Made by a program: the position numbers and the translations under genes. Under the pieces are notes generated by a model. That model had not been told where the DNA came from and searched no databases. It was given only the letters and a program-made list of their open reading frames with translations. Of a stretch of DNA of 64,000 bases, positions 26,854-37,708 are shown piece by piece. The DNA comes from Deltaproteobacteria bacterium (GTDB lineage Bacteria > Desulfobacterota > Binatia > HRBIN30 > JACQVA1): contig JACOST010000028.1 of assembly GCA_016178705.1 (NCBI GenBank), positions 316,951 through 380,950 on the forward strand, read 5' to 3'. Every line of letters starts with the position of its first letter. Position 1 is the stretch's first letter.

Positions 26854-27797
26854 TCACCGGTGGCGCCGGGTTTATCGGTCGCGCTGTGGTGAGCGAGCTG
26901 CAGCGGCGCGGTCACGGTGTGACCGTGGTCGACGACCTCAGCAAAGAGGGCGCCGAGTCGCCCCGTGACGTCCGCTTCGAGCGCATCGATCTAACCGACG
27001 CCGCTCGAACGCGCGCGGCGTTTGAGGGCCATGATGTCTGCGTAAACCTCGCCGCTAAAATCGGCGGCATCGCGTACTTCCACAAATTTCCGGCGGACAT
27101 TCTGGCCGAGAACGACCGAATCTATTCAGCGACCTTCCGTGCCGCCGCTCAACTGAAGTTCCGTCGAATTGTCTTCATCTCCTCCTCGATGGTGTTCGAG
27201 AACGCGAGCGTATTTCCCAGCCGTGAGACCGACCTGCTCACGACGCCGCCGCCTGTGAGCGCGTACGGCTTCAGCAAGCTTTCCGGCGAGTACTACTGCC
27301 GCGCGTTTTACGATCAGTTCGCACTCCCGTACACGATAATTCGGCCGTTCAATGCGTACGGTGCGGATGAGCTGCCGGGGGACGAAGTTGGCATCGCACA
27401 CGTCATCCCCGATTTGATCAAGAAGGCGCTCGACGCCGGGAGTTCCGACGCACCCCTGGAGCTTCTCGGCAATGGCGACCAGACCCGTTGCTTCACCCAC
27501 GTGCGCGACATTGCCCGCGGCATCGTTGCGGCGATGGAATCGCCCGCCGGAGTCAATGAGGACTTCAACATCAGCACCGCACAAGAGACGCGCATCCTCG
27601 ATCTTGCACGTATGATCCACGAGCGCTGCCGGCCGGGTGTGCCGTTCCGGGTGACATCGGCGCCCACGTTTGCGTACGACATTCAGCGTCGCGTGCCGGA
27701 GGTCAGCAAGGCCTTGAGCCTGTTGAACTGGCGCGCAGAGACGACGCTGGAATCCGGCCTCGACGAAGTGATCGCGGCGTACCGAGCCCGGCGATGA
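26835..27797 (+). CDS. NAD-dependent nucleotide-sugar epimerase/dehydratase
   Basis: 320 residues of the extended short-chain dehydrogenase class. NAD motif GGAGFIG at 9-15, catalytic Tyr144 and Lys148 in AYGFSKLSGEYY, Ser/Thr triad residue in ISSSMVF, and IRPFNAYGADE typical of sugar epimerases. It acts on an NDP-sugar at C4 or makes a keto intermediate; the substrate cannot be read out. ATG 26835 overlaps the preceding gene by 19 bases; an upstream ATG at 26820 would add 5 residues. Its stop overlaps the next start as ATGA. Confidence 0.85.
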   Translation: MSTRVVVTGGAGFIGRAVVSELQRRGHGVTVVDDLSKEGAESPRDVRFERIDLTDAARTRAAFEGHDVCVNLAAKIGGIAYFHKFPADILAENDRIYSATFRAAAQLKFRRIVFISSSMVFENASVFPSRETDLLTTPPPVSAYGFSKLSGEYYCRAFYDQFALPYTIIRPFNAYGADELPGDEVGIAHVIPDLIKKALDAGSSDAPLELLGNGDQTRCFTHVRDIARGIVAAMESPAGVNEDFNISTAQETRILDLARMIHERCRPGVPFRVTSAPTFAYDIQRRVPEVSKALSLLNWRAETTLESGLDEVIAAYRARR

Positions 27798-29032
27798 GTG
27801 AATCGATCAACGTTGCTGTGGTCGGACTTGGGCGTGTCGGCCTGCCGCTCGCGCTGGTATTCGCCGAACACGGTTGCCGCGTCCTCGGTTTGGAAGTCGA
27901 TGTCGCGCGACTCGCCGCGTTGAGCGAAGGCCGTCTGCCGTTCATCGAAGAGGGAGCCGATGAACTGTTGGCGCGCCATTTCGGGCGCAACTTCCATCCC
28001 AGTGGCGACCCCGCGGTGATCACGCAGGCCGACGTGGTCATTCTGACGTTCGGCACTCCGGTGGATGAACACATGAACCCGGCGTACACCCAACTCGAGG
28101 GCGTCGTGGAGGGATTGCTGCCGCACTTCCGTGCTGGCCAGACCCTCGTGCTCCGCAGCACCGTCGCGCCGGGGACTACGAAGTATTTGCGGCGCTTCAT
28201 CGAGGGACGGACATCGCTCAAGGTCGGCACCGATTTTTTTCTCGCCTTCTGTCCGGAGCGCATCGCCGAAGGTCGCGCCATCCCGGAGATCGGCGAGATT
28301 CCACAGATCGTCGGCGCCCTCGATCCGGAAAGCGGGCGCCGCGCCGCCGCCTTGTTCAGCCGCATTGCGCCCCAATGTTTGCCGGCCGACGCGACCGCTG
28401 CGGAGCTCGCCAAGTTGTTCTGCAACATGTACCGCTATATCGATTTCGCGATCGGCAACGAGTTCATGATCATCGCCATGCAGCACAACGCGAACATCTA
28501 CGACATCGTCGATTTGGTGAACCGTGATTACAAGCGCGCCGGGCTCAAACTCCCAGGTCTCACCGGTGGCCCGTGTCTGTACAAGGACGGGTTCTTCCTG
28601 GTCGACCGCGTGCCGTTCGCCGATCTGATCTCGACGGCGTGGAAGATCAACGAGACTGTTCCGGGCTTCCTCATCGAGCGCATCAAGCGCGAACGCGATC
28701 TGCCGGGGCTGACCGCCGTGATTCTCGGCCTCGCCTTCAAACGCAACATCGACGACAACCGCAACTCGTTGGCTTACAAGGCCCGCAAGATCTTCGCCGC
28801 CGAAGGCTGCCGCACGGTGCTGCACGATCCGCATCTGGCGCCGGGTGACGTCGAGGCGGTGATCCGTGCCGGCGACATCGTGTTCGTCGCGATGAACCAC
28901 GACGTCTACCGCGATCTCGGCCGCGCGCGCTTTCGCGCCTTGCTCAAGGACGACGCGATCGTGTGCGACATCTGGAACCTCTTCGGGCGCGGTGACATCA
29001 TCTACGCCAAGCGAGATCTGCCGCTTGAATGA
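27794..29032 (+). CDS. UDP-glucose/GDP-mannose dehydrogenase-family nucleotide-sugar dehydrogenase
   Basis: 412 residues. GLGRVGLPLA is the NAD-binding motif, the central helix domain contains NMYRYIDFAIGNEFMI, and the catalytic Cys261 sits in GGPCLYKDG. The C-terminal domain includes GLAFKRNIDDNRNSLAYK, the family's UDP-binding region. It oxidises the C6 hydroxyl of an NDP-sugar to a uronic acid in two steps, as in UDP-ManNAc or UDP-glucose dehydrogenases. The four-base overlap with the epimerase suggests that both act on the same sugar. Confidence 0.88.
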   Translation: MSESINVAVVGLGRVGLPLALVFAEHGCRVLGLEVDVARLAALSEGRLPFIEEGADELLARHFGRNFHPSGDPAVITQADVVILTFGTPVDEHMNPAYTQLEGVVEGLLPHFRAGQTLVLRSTVAPGTTKYLRRFIEGRTSLKVGTDFFLAFCPERIAEGRAIPEIGEIPQIVGALDPESGRRAAALFSRIAPQCLPADATAAELAKLFCNMYRYIDFAIGNEFMIIAMQHNANIYDIVDLVNRDYKRAGLKLPGLTGGPCLYKDGFFLVDRVPFADLISTAWKINETVPGFLIERIKRERDLPGLTAVILGLAFKRNIDDNRNSLAYKARKIFAAEGCRTVLHDPHLAPGDVEAVIRAGDIVFVAMNHDVYRDLGRARFRALLKDDAIVCDIWNLFGRGDIIYAKRDLPLE

Positions 29033-29753
29033 GTCGCTGGTCCCCGACCTCGCTATTCTGATTCCCGTCTACAACGAGGGCGCGAACATCCGCGCCACGT
29101 TGGAGCATCTCTACTCGCAGGTGACGATCCCGAAGCGCGTCTGCATCGTCTATGACTTCGACGAAGACGATACGGTTCCTGTCGTGCGTGAGCTTCAGGC
29201 GCGACTCCCGGGACTGGAACTGGTGCGCAACCAGCTTGGCCGCGGCGCCCTCAATGCCATCCGCACTGGTCTGCGACAAGTCGAGCGCGGCGTCGCCGTG
29301 GTCATGATGGCCGATCAGTCCGATGATCTGACAGTGCTGCCGCAGATGTATGAGAAGGCTCGTGCCGGCGCGATGGTGGTGTGTGCGTCGCGCTACAGCC
29401 GCGGCGGTCGCCAAGTCGGCGGTCCGTGGCTCAAAGGGCGGCTGTCGTGGTTTGCCGGGTGGAGCTTGCACGTGTTTGCAGGGGTGCCAACCCGCGACGT
29501 GACAAACTCCTTCAAGGCGTATCGCAAGGAACTTTTCGACGCGGTGACCATCGAGAGCGACGGCGGGTTCGAGATCGGATTAGAACTCACCGTGAAAGCG
29601 TTCGCGCTCGGCTACCGCATCGAAGAGGTCCCGTGCGTCTCCAACGCCGACCGCCCGGCGGGGACGTCGCGCTTTCGCTTGTGGAAGTGGTTGCCGAAGT
29701 ATCTCCGCTGGTACCGCTATGCGCTGACACACCGGCCTGGCCGGGCGCGCTGA
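29025..29753 (+). CDS. glycosyltransferase family 2
   Basis: About 242 residues of GT-A fold. AILIPVYNEGANI is the start of the nucleotide-sugar domain and MMADQSDDL contains the metal-binding acidic cluster; a later VTNSFKAYRKELFDA and FEIGLELTVKAFALGYRIEEVP match polyisoprenyl-phosphate/dolichol-type GT2 enzymes. No transmembrane anchor. The start is ambiguous: TTG 29025 overlaps the preceding stop by 8 bases; GTG 28992 would add 11 residues. Completes the surface-sugar cluster and converges with a histidine kinase gene 4 bases away. Confidence 0.85.
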   Translation: MNESLVPDLAILIPVYNEGANIRATLEHLYSQVTIPKRVCIVYDFDEDDTVPVVRELQARLPGLELVRNQLGRGALNAIRTGLRQVERGVAVVMMADQSDDLTVLPQMYEKARAGAMVVCASRYSRGGRQVGGPWLKGRLSWFAGWSLHVFAGVPTRDVTNSFKAYRKELFDAVTIESDGGFEIGLELTVKAFALGYRIEEVPCVSNADRPAGTSRFRLWKWLPKYLRWYRYALTHRPGRAR

Positions 29754-29757
29754 GCGC

Positions 29758-31563
<1,806 letters not shown>

Positions 31564-31708
31564 GATTCAGCGGCGAGTGTACCAGTCGAGTTGCGCGCAC
31601 ACCAACTCGCGATGTACTGCGCCCGCGGCGCGTTGACACCCCTGAGGGCCTGCGACAAGATGCCCCGCCGGTTGAGGCGGTCGGAGTTGTGCGGAAAGGG
31701 AGCAAGGC

Positions 31709-32632
31709 ATGCGCGGAAGTTGCGGCGGTCGGGCGGGCGGTGTGCGGGTCATCGCGCTGACTGCGGCGCTGACCGCGATGCTGTGCGCGGGGTGTCCATC
31801 GCAGCGGCACGGTAACGGGTCGGGCTTGGGCAGCGCTGGCGTGACGGATCGCGCCGCGACCGAGGCGCGAGTGATCGAATACTTCCGCAAGACTGCCGCG
31901 GTGCCTGCGGGTGCAACCTTGGAAATCACCGACTGGAGTGCAGCCGGGGTTCCGGGATGGAGCAAGGCCAATCTCCAGGTCAACTCCGGCTTCCGATCGG
32001 AAGACCTGCCGTTCGTTGTCAGCGACGACGGGCGCTACTTGGTGCGCGGCGAGCCGGTCGATCTGACCGTCGATCCCGCCCTCGCCATACGCAGCCAGAT
32101 TGATCTCAAAGGGCAGCCAGTGCGTGGTCCGGCCGACGCGCCGGTCACCATCGTCGAGTTCTCCGATTTCCAATGCCCATTCTGCGCCAAGTCTGCGCAA
32201 ACCGTCGAGCACGATTTGTTCGCAGCCTTCCCCGGCAAGCTGCGCTTGGTCCACAAGAACTTCCCGCTTCCGCAGATTCATCCGTGGGCGCAGAACGCCG
32301 CGATCGCCGCCGAGTGTGCGCTGCAGCAGAGCAACGACGGCTATTGGCGCTTTTACGAAATGTTGTTCGAGCAGCAGAAAACCATCACGCCGGCAAACCT
32401 GCGCGAGAAGGTGTTGGACGGATCCGCGGCGGCGGGGCTCGACCGCACCAAGCTGACGCAATGTTACGATAACAAGGCGACCGCCGCCCAGGTACAGGCC
32501 GACATCAGCGAGGGCCACGCGCTCGGCGTGACTTCGACCCCCACGTTCTTTGTGAACGGCCGCCGGCTGGCCGGGGCCGTCCCCCTCGATAACTTCCGTG
32601 CGGCGGTTGAACAGGAACTCAGCTCGCGCTGA
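31709..32632 (+). CDS. DsbA-like thioredoxin-fold lipoprotein
   Basis: 307 residues. A hydrophobic signal ends in MLCAGC, with Cys29 a probable lipid attachment site. Residues about 140-305 are a DsbA/thioredoxin fold of the DSBA_Thioredoxin_4 type: active site CPFC at 156-159, cis-Pro in TSTPTFFVNG, and the alpha-helical insert between. Residues 45-130 are an extra N-terminal domain of unknown role. It probably forms or shuffles disulfides in exported proteins. GGAAAGGGAGCAAGG precedes ATG 31709. Several secreted proteins in the window are rich in Cys and could be clients. Confidence 0.85.
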   Translation: MRGSCGGRAGGVRVIALTAALTAMLCAGCPSQRHGNGSGLGSAGVTDRAATEARVIEYFRKTAAVPAGATLEITDWSAAGVPGWSKANLQVNSGFRSEDLPFVVSDDGRYLVRGEPVDLTVDPALAIRSQIDLKGQPVRGPADAPVTIVEFSDFQCPFCAKSAQTVEHDLFAAFPGKLRLVHKNFPLPQIHPWAQNAAIAAECALQQSNDGYWRFYEMLFEQQKTITPANLREKVLDGSAAAGLDRTKLTQCYDNKATAAQVQADISEGHALGVTSTPTFFVNGRRLAGAVPLDNFRAAVEQELSSR

Positions 32633-32650
32633 GTCGGGCCTGCGCCCGAC
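32633..32650. terminator. possible hairpin terminator after the DsbA-like gene
   Basis: GTCGGGC and GCCCGAC form a perfect 7-bp stem with a CTGC loop immediately after the stop codon. No T-run follows, so this is only a candidate. Confidence 0.35.
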
Positions 32651-32706
32651 GCCGGAGTTTCGCGCAACTTCTGGGCCAGTCGCGAGTTTGTAGAAAGGCG
32701 CGCAGC

Positions 32707-33285
32707 GTGACCCCGACAGACGACCCCGATGTGCAGCTCATGTTGGCGGTGCAGCGCGATGATCGCGGGGCGTTCGAAGCGCTGTTTCGCAAGTACAGCC
32801 GCCAACTCGTCGGCTTTGCCCGGCAGTTTGTCGGCAGCCACGCGCGCGCGGAGGAATTGGTGCAAGATATCTTCTTGAAGATCTACCACACTCGTCGGCG
32901 CTACGTCCCGCGTGCGCGCTTTGCGACGTGGCTGTATCGGATCGCCACCAACCAGTGTCTGAGCGAAGTGCGGCGCGGTGAGTATCACGGCCGCATGATC
33001 TCGCTCGATCCGCCCGACGACGAGGACGAGGCGCCGCTCCAGTTCGCCGATCCCGAGGCGCGCAGCAGCGAAGATCTCCTGTTGGGAAAAGAGGCCGCCG
33101 CTAAGATTCGTGGCGTGCTCGAATCGCTACCGCCACAACAGCGGGCCGCACTCCTGCTGGCTCGTGCCGAGGGGTTTTCGTACGACGAGGTCGCCGAGAC
33201 CCTTGGCTGCTCTGTGTCTGCCGTGAAGAGCTTGGTCCACCGCGCGACCGTGACCCTGCGCGACCGCATCGGAGAGCCCCAGTGA
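32707..33285 (+). CDS. ECF-type RNA polymerase sigma factor
   Basis: 192 residues. Region 2 (RDDRGAFEALFRKYSRQLVG ... AEELVQDIFLKIYHTRRRY) and region 4 (LPPQQRAALLLARAEGFS, then DEVAETLGCSVSAVKSLVHR) are both clear, with the acidic linker between them characteristic of group IV sigma factors. It directs RNA polymerase to stress or envelope promoters. Start GTG 32707, with AGAAAGGCG upstream. The next gene encodes a zinc-finger anti-sigma that starts one base inside its stop codon, so the two are translated together. Confidence 0.92.
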   Translation: MTPTDDPDVQLMLAVQRDDRGAFEALFRKYSRQLVGFARQFVGSHARAEELVQDIFLKIYHTRRRYVPRARFATWLYRIATNQCLSEVRRGEYHGRMISLDPPDDEDEAPLQFADPEARSSEDLLLGKEAAAKIRGVLESLPPQQRAALLLARAEGFSYDEVAETLGCSVSAVKSLVHRATVTLRDRIGEPQ

Positions 33286-33827
33286 TGTCGATCTTCGGAA
33301 ATGTGCGCTGTGCCGCCGTCCGACGCGACCTGATCGCGTGGATCGACGGCGCGCTCGGTGCGCGACATGCCCGGCGCATCGCGCACCATCTGGAGACCTG
33401 CGCCGCGTGTGCGGCAGAAGCGGAGTCAGTGCGCGTGAGTGTGCGCGCGCAAGCGACCGCGCTGCGCGCTACGGTTGCGGCCGAGTCCGTCGATCTCGAT
33501 CAGCTCTGGCGGCGGCTGGGCCCACGGTTGGTCGATGTCGAGCCGGACTCGATTGGATGGCGCGCGGCGCTGCGTCCGCTGCTGCGGCCAGCGTTGGCGA
33601 TCGGGGTCGCCGCAATTGCTTTGTTGGTCGGCGTCTCCTCGATCGACGGACCCGATACCGTGCTGATCACGGTCGGGGTGAAGACCCCGCCGGCCGCGCT
33701 GCAAACCAAGCCCGAGCTCTTCAAGGACTACGCGATCATTCAACAACTCGACGTCCTGGAGCGCTTCGACACGGCCGACGTCGAACCGATCATGGACGCG
33801 GTGACCCCGGCGGAGAACGAGGGGTAG
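33285..33827 (+). CDS. membrane-anchored zf-HC2 anti-sigma factor
   Basis: 180 residues. The N-terminal zinc motif HxxxCxxC reads HHLETCAACAAE, with an upstream Cys (VRCAAVRRDL) completing the ZAS/zf-HC2 module that holds an ECF sigma factor. A single transmembrane helix (about residues 105-125, ALAIGVAAIALLVGVSS) precedes a short external tail. ATG 33285 overlaps the sigma stop. It most likely holds the sigma factor inactive at the membrane until a signal releases it. Confidence 0.85.
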   Translation: MSIFGNVRCAAVRRDLIAWIDGALGARHARRIAHHLETCAACAAEAESVRVSVRAQATALRATVAAESVDLDQLWRRLGPRLVDVEPDSIGWRAALRPLLRPALAIGVAAIALLVGVSSIDGPDTVLITVGVKTPPAALQTKPELFKDYAIIQQLDVLERFDTADVEPIMDAVTPAENEG

Positions 33828-33830
33828 ACC

Positions 33831-34211
33831 ATGCGTCTGCGCGATGGGTTCATCGCCATCTTGGTCGCCTGCGTGATCGCCGGCAGCACCGTTGCGCAAC
33901 AACCCCAGCGTAGCGAACCTCCAAAGGTCACCGAACATCCGAGAGGCCCCGGAGATGCGAAAGGCGGAAATGCGAAAGGATGGAACGAGCTCGGGCCGCG
34001 CGAGCGCTATCGCGCCTTGAAGAACTACCACCACCATCAGCAACTTCCGCAAGAGCATCGCGAGACGGTCGAGCGCAACTACGAGCGCTGGCAAGCGATG
34101 CCGGAGCATGAACGCAATCGCATTCGCAAGAACTACGAAAAGTTCCGCCGACTCCCGCCCGCGCAACGTGAGCGGCTTCGCCAACAGCCGCCGCCCCCGC
34201 CCGCGAAGTAG
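33831..34211 (+). CDS. exported DUF3106-like protein
   Basis: 126 residues. Signal peptide (FIAILVACVIAGSTVAQ), then an all-helical charged region with the repeated W/F-x-x-L/M-P-x-x-x-R pattern (WNELGPRERYRAL, WQAMPEHERNRI, FRRLPPAQRERL) typical of DUF3106, and a Pro-rich end. DUF3106 genes often follow an ECF sigma/anti-sigma pair, as here, and may take part in the same envelope response. Three bases after the anti-sigma stop. Confidence 0.75.
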   Translation: MRLRDGFIAILVACVIAGSTVAQQPQRSEPPKVTEHPRGPGDAKGGNAKGWNELGPRERYRALKNYHHHQQLPQEHRETVERNYERWQAMPEHERNRIRKNYEKFRRLPPAQRERLRQQPPPPPAK

Positions 34212-34239
34212 CGCGGGCGACCGTGCGCGCGAGTGACGC

Positions 34240-35472
34240 ATGGTGCCAGTCATTCTCCACGCCGACATGGACGCCTTCTACGCGTCGGTGGAGCAGCGCG
34301 ATCGCCCGGAGCTGCGCGGCAAGCCGGTAATAGTCGGCGGCACTGGTGTGCGTGGCGTTGTCAACGCCGCGTCGTATGAAGCGCGCGTCTTCGGTGTGCA
34401 CTCGGCGATGCCGACGGTCGAGGCGCGCCGTCTGTGTGCGGACGCGGTTTTCCTGCCCGGACGCATGAATCACTACGTCGCCGTCTCGCGCGAGATTCAA
34501 GCGATCTTCGAAGAGTTCACACCACAGGTCGAGCCGCTGTCGCTCGACGAAGCATTTCTTGACGTCACCGCTTCACTGCGCTTGCTCGGGTCGCCCGTCG
34601 AGATTGCGCGTGCGCTGAAGGCCCGGGTGAAGGAGCGCACGCATCTGGTCGTGTCGGTCGGCATTGGTCCGACCAAGATGATCGCCAAGATCGCCAGCGG
34701 TCTGTCGAAGCCGGATGGTCTCGTGGAAGTGCGCCCGGAGCAGGCGAAGTCGTTTCTCGCGCCGCTGTCCGTCGATCAGTTGTGGGGTGTCGGACCGGTG
34801 ACTTGCGACCGGCTGCGTCGCGCCGGCCTGACGACGGTCGGCCAACTGGCCGCGGCTGATCCGGTGGTGCTCCAGCGCGTGCTTGGGGATCACGGCGTCG
34901 CGTTGTGGGAACTCGCCAACGGCCGTGACGCCCGCAGCGTCGACCCCGACCGCGAGCGCAAATCGTACGGCGAAGAGAACACCTTCGAGCGCGACATGCG
35001 CGACGGCGACGAGGTCCGCCGCAGCATCATCGCGCATGCGGAAGCCATCGCGCAGCGGCTGCGCCACGACGGGTGCGCGGGTCTGACGGTGACCCTGAAG
35101 GTGAAGCTGGCGCAGCGACTCGCGCCGGGCCGCTATCCGCTACTCACACGCCGTACAACGCTGGCCGCGCCGACCGACGACGGCAAGCTGATCAGCGACA
35201 CGGCGCTGCGGCTGTGGCGAGAGTGGGCGCTGCGCCCGCGCATCCGATTGGTGGGCGTGTCCATGAGCGGCATCAAGCCGGCGTCGTCGCTGCAGCTCTC
35301 GCTGTTTGACAACGCGTCGACTTCCACGCACAAGCGCCGGGCTTTGAATCGCGCCGTCGACGCGATCGCTGCCCGCTTCGGGGACGAAACCATCTCGCGC
35401 GGCCTGGCGCGTGCGCCGAAGGCCGCCCCCACGCTGTCAATCAAGGAACGGCGGCCGAAGCCGGTGGGCTGA
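34240..35472 (+). CDS. dinB: DNA polymerase IV (Y family)
   Basis: 410 residues. Catalytic acids Asp9 and Asp11 (HADMDAFYASVE), Asp103-Glu104 (SLDEAFLDV), steric gate Phe13, a helix-hairpin-helix in QLWGVGPVTCDRLRRAGLTT and a little-finger domain. The C-terminal clamp-binding motif QLSLF is at 352-356. It copies damaged templates at low fidelity. Start ATG 34240 follows the DUF3106 gene by 28 bases. Confidence 0.95.
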   Translation: MVPVILHADMDAFYASVEQRDRPELRGKPVIVGGTGVRGVVNAASYEARVFGVHSAMPTVEARRLCADAVFLPGRMNHYVAVSREIQAIFEEFTPQVEPLSLDEAFLDVTASLRLLGSPVEIARALKARVKERTHLVVSVGIGPTKMIAKIASGLSKPDGLVEVRPEQAKSFLAPLSVDQLWGVGPVTCDRLRRAGLTTVGQLAAADPVVLQRVLGDHGVALWELANGRDARSVDPDRERKSYGEENTFERDMRDGDEVRRSIIAHAEAIAQRLRHDGCAGLTVTLKVKLAQRLAPGRYPLLTRRTTLAAPTDDGKLISDTALRLWREWALRPRIRLVGVSMSGIKPASSLQLSLFDNASTSTHKRRALNRAVDAIAARFGDETISRGLARAPKAAPTLSIKERRPKPVG

Positions 35473-35516
35473 CTCGACCGAGAATCGATAGTGAAGGACA
35501 CTTGGCCCGGCGATGG

Positions 35517-36041
35517 TCACGGAGGGTTGCGCTCGACAACCACCACAGGGAAGGCATCAGAAGTCGCGTTAAAGATTCGATCAGTGCATGCCGGTCCCGG
35601 TAAGTCGGAAATGTAGAATGCAGAGACGACCAAGTGGGCGGTTCCGGCCGCTCGTGCGATTGCTGCAATCGCAAACCGTCCGGTTCTATCGTTGAGTTCT
35701 ACAGAGGTCGGGCCTTGCGCCTCAAGCACGGGAGCCAGTCCTTCGACCCGCGCATTCAAATAACTGGATACGATCGTCTGAATGGTAATCGTTACGAAGT
35801 CTCCGACCTCGGGGCGTTGGGGCTTGATGGAAAAGTTGAAGAACGGCGTCGGAACGCTAAAGCACGTCGGTGTCGGCGATGCGGTCGGCGAGGCCGTCGG
35901 CGTCGGGGTCGATGTTGGGCGAAGGCTGGTGCTGCTATCGCCGCAACCGAGCACTGTTGCGGCGGTCACCAACGCACACATACATCCTCTTCGTGCGGAG
36001 AGAACGGCGCCTACCAAGAATTGCCCTCGGCGGGACTGCAT
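35517..36041 (-). CDS. secreted lipoprotein with Thr/Pro linker, unknown function
   Basis: 174 residues. A long signal sequence with an ARRG n-region and a hydrophobic stretch ends in VLGC, a likely lipidation site. A TPTPTASPTASPTPT linker then leads to one beta-rich, Ig-like domain of about 110 residues with two Cys. ATG 36041 overlaps the stop of the upstream GGDEF gene as TGATG, favouring coupled translation; an internal ATG at 35981 has a good AGAGGA site and is the alternative. Such PT-linked proteins recur in this window. Confidence 0.6.
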   Translation of the reverse strand: MQSRRGQFLVGAVLSARRGCMCALVTAATVLGCGDSSTSLRPTSTPTPTASPTASPTPTCFSVPTPFFNFSIKPQRPEVGDFVTITIQTIVSSYLNARVEGLAPVLEAQGPTSVELNDRTGRFAIAAIARAAGTAHLVVSAFYISDLPGPACTDRIFNATSDAFPVVVVERNPP

Positions 36042-37534
36042 CACCGCACGGCGGGCGCGACGGCGATGGCGTTCTTGCTGGTGTGCTTGACGCTGTACAT
36101 GGCGGTGTCGGCGGCGCGGAACAGGGCATCGCCGCTGATCGCGTGCTCGGGATAGGTCGCCACGCCGACGCTGGCGGTCACCGTGGAAATATCGATGCCG
36201 TTGCCGTCGAGCGTGCTGACGGCCGCGATCGCTTCGCGGATGCCGGTGGCGATGCGAGTCGCCGTGTCGGTATCGGTGGCAGGCAGCAGCACGACGAATT
36301 CGTCGCCGCCGAAGCGAGCGGCGACATCGCCGGGGCGGATCATGTGGCCGATGATGCGGCCGATCGCCGCGATGGTGCGGCTGCCCACAAGGTGGCCGTG
36401 CGTATCCACGACGATCTTGAAGTTGTCGAGATCGAGCACGAGCAGGGAGACCGGCTCGCCGCTCGCGCGCGCGTGCTCCGTCATATCGGTCAACGCGCGG
36501 TTGAAATGGCGCGTGTTGCCCAAGCCGGTGAGGTCGTCGGTGATCGCAGCAACATGGGCTTGGCGGTACAACGACGCATTCTCGATCGCGATCGCGGCGT
36601 GGTCGGCGAGCGTTTGCACCAAGCGCTGCTCCTCCGCGCTGAACCCGGCCCCCTCGACCTTGTTGATGACCTCGATGACGCCGAGTAGCGTCTCTTTGGA
36701 AATCACCGGTACGCAGAGCAGGCTGCGCGTCTTCAAGTGCGACTTGTTCTCGAAGCCACGGTAGTGGCGTGGGTCGCGTGCGACATCGTCCACTCGGGCC
36801 GGTTCGCGATGCTGCACCACCCAGCCGGCAATGCCTTGATCGGCACGCATGCGCACCCCGTCGATGATCCCCGCTTGCAGCGTGCGCGAGGCGGTGAAGA
36901 CGAGGTCGCGGCCGGCGCCGTCACGCATCAAGATCGAGCAGGCTTCGCTCGGCACTGCGGCGCTGACGCGGGCGAGAATCTGGTGAGTAATCGACGGATC
37001 GCTCGCTAGCACGTCGGCACTCATGGTGGCACCGACATCGTTTGCGATCGCTTCGATGCTGGCCTGATCCGTATCGGTAAAGGCGCCGCCGGTAGCAGAG
37101 TTGACGACTTCGATGACGCCGACGACGTTGGCACCTTGCGTAACCGGCACCGCCAGCACCGCTTCGGTCGAAAACTGCGCGGCCTGGTCGATGCCGGGAT
37201 AGAAGCGCGGGTCGTGCGGTGCCCGATCGACGCGCGCGCTATGACCCGAACGAGCCACCCAGGTCGCGATCCCCTTGTTTGCCGGAACCCGCAGCCCGAC
37301 GATCGCATTCTCCCGCAATGTTTCGGTGGCGGCGAACACCAGCTCGTTGCGCTCGCTGTCGTACAGCAACAACGACAGCGCTTCGGCCTGGGTGACCAGC
37401 TTGATGCGGTGCAAAATGATGCGCAGAATCTCCGAGAGGTCCAGCGTCGAGGTCAGCGCCTTGATCAGTTCGTTGAGCGCCGAGAGCTCAGCGAGTTGCC
37501 GTTCCAAAACCCGCGCGGGCGACTCGTCCGACAT
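36041..37534 (-). CDS. diguanylate cyclase with two GAF domains
   Basis: 497 residues. Two tandem GAF domains (about 20-175 and 185-345) precede a GGDEF domain with an intact active site GGDEF at 409-413 and an inhibitory RxxD site (RPGD 400-403) at the normal spacing. It should make cyclic di-GMP in response to a ligand in the GAF domains, with product inhibition. Cytoplasmic, no transmembrane helices. ATG 37534 is preferred over an upstream GTG (37564). Confidence 0.93.
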   Translation of the reverse strand: MSDESPARVLERQLAELSALNELIKALTSTLDLSEILRIILHRIKLVTQAEALSLLLYDSERNELVFAATETLRENAIVGLRVPANKGIATWVARSGHSARVDRAPHDPRFYPGIDQAAQFSTEAVLAVPVTQGANVVGVIEVVNSATGGAFTDTDQASIEAIANDVGATMSADVLASDPSITHQILARVSAAVPSEACSILMRDGAGRDLVFTASRTLQAGIIDGVRMRADQGIAGWVVQHREPARVDDVARDPRHYRGFENKSHLKTRSLLCVPVISKETLLGVIEVINKVEGAGFSAEEQRLVQTLADHAAIAIENASLYRQAHVAAITDDLTGLGNTRHFNRALTDMTEHARASGEPVSLLVLDLDNFKIVVDTHGHLVGSRTIAAIGRIIGHMIRPGDVAARFGGDEFVVLLPATDTDTATRIATGIREAIAAVSTLDGNGIDISTVTASVGVATYPEHAISGDALFRAADTAMYSVKHTSKNAIAVAPAVR

Positions 37535-37576
37535 CGAGGCGGCCTTACCATAGGCCCACAGCACGCGCTACCTTCT

Positions 37577-37708
37577 TTGTGAGGCGTGATTCGTGAGTCG
37601 TGACCCGTGAGATCGTAAGGCGTGAATGGTGACTCGTGAGTGGCGGTCTCGATCATTGGACGATTCACGCTTCACGAGTCACGCGTCACGGATCACGACT
37701 CACGCTTT
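37577..37708. repeat. long imperfect hairpin built from degenerate GTGA-type units
   Basis: Between two minus-strand genes. The left arm (about 37577-37627) and the right arm (about 37660-37708) are near reverse complements over about 48 bases, and each is itself built from short units such as CGTGATTCGTGAGTCGTGA, giving a self-similar palindrome. The loop (about 37628-37659) contains another such unit, ACTCGTGAGTG. This looks like a dispersed intergenic repeat; it could also act as a terminator or RNA-stabilising structure. Confidence 0.65.
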
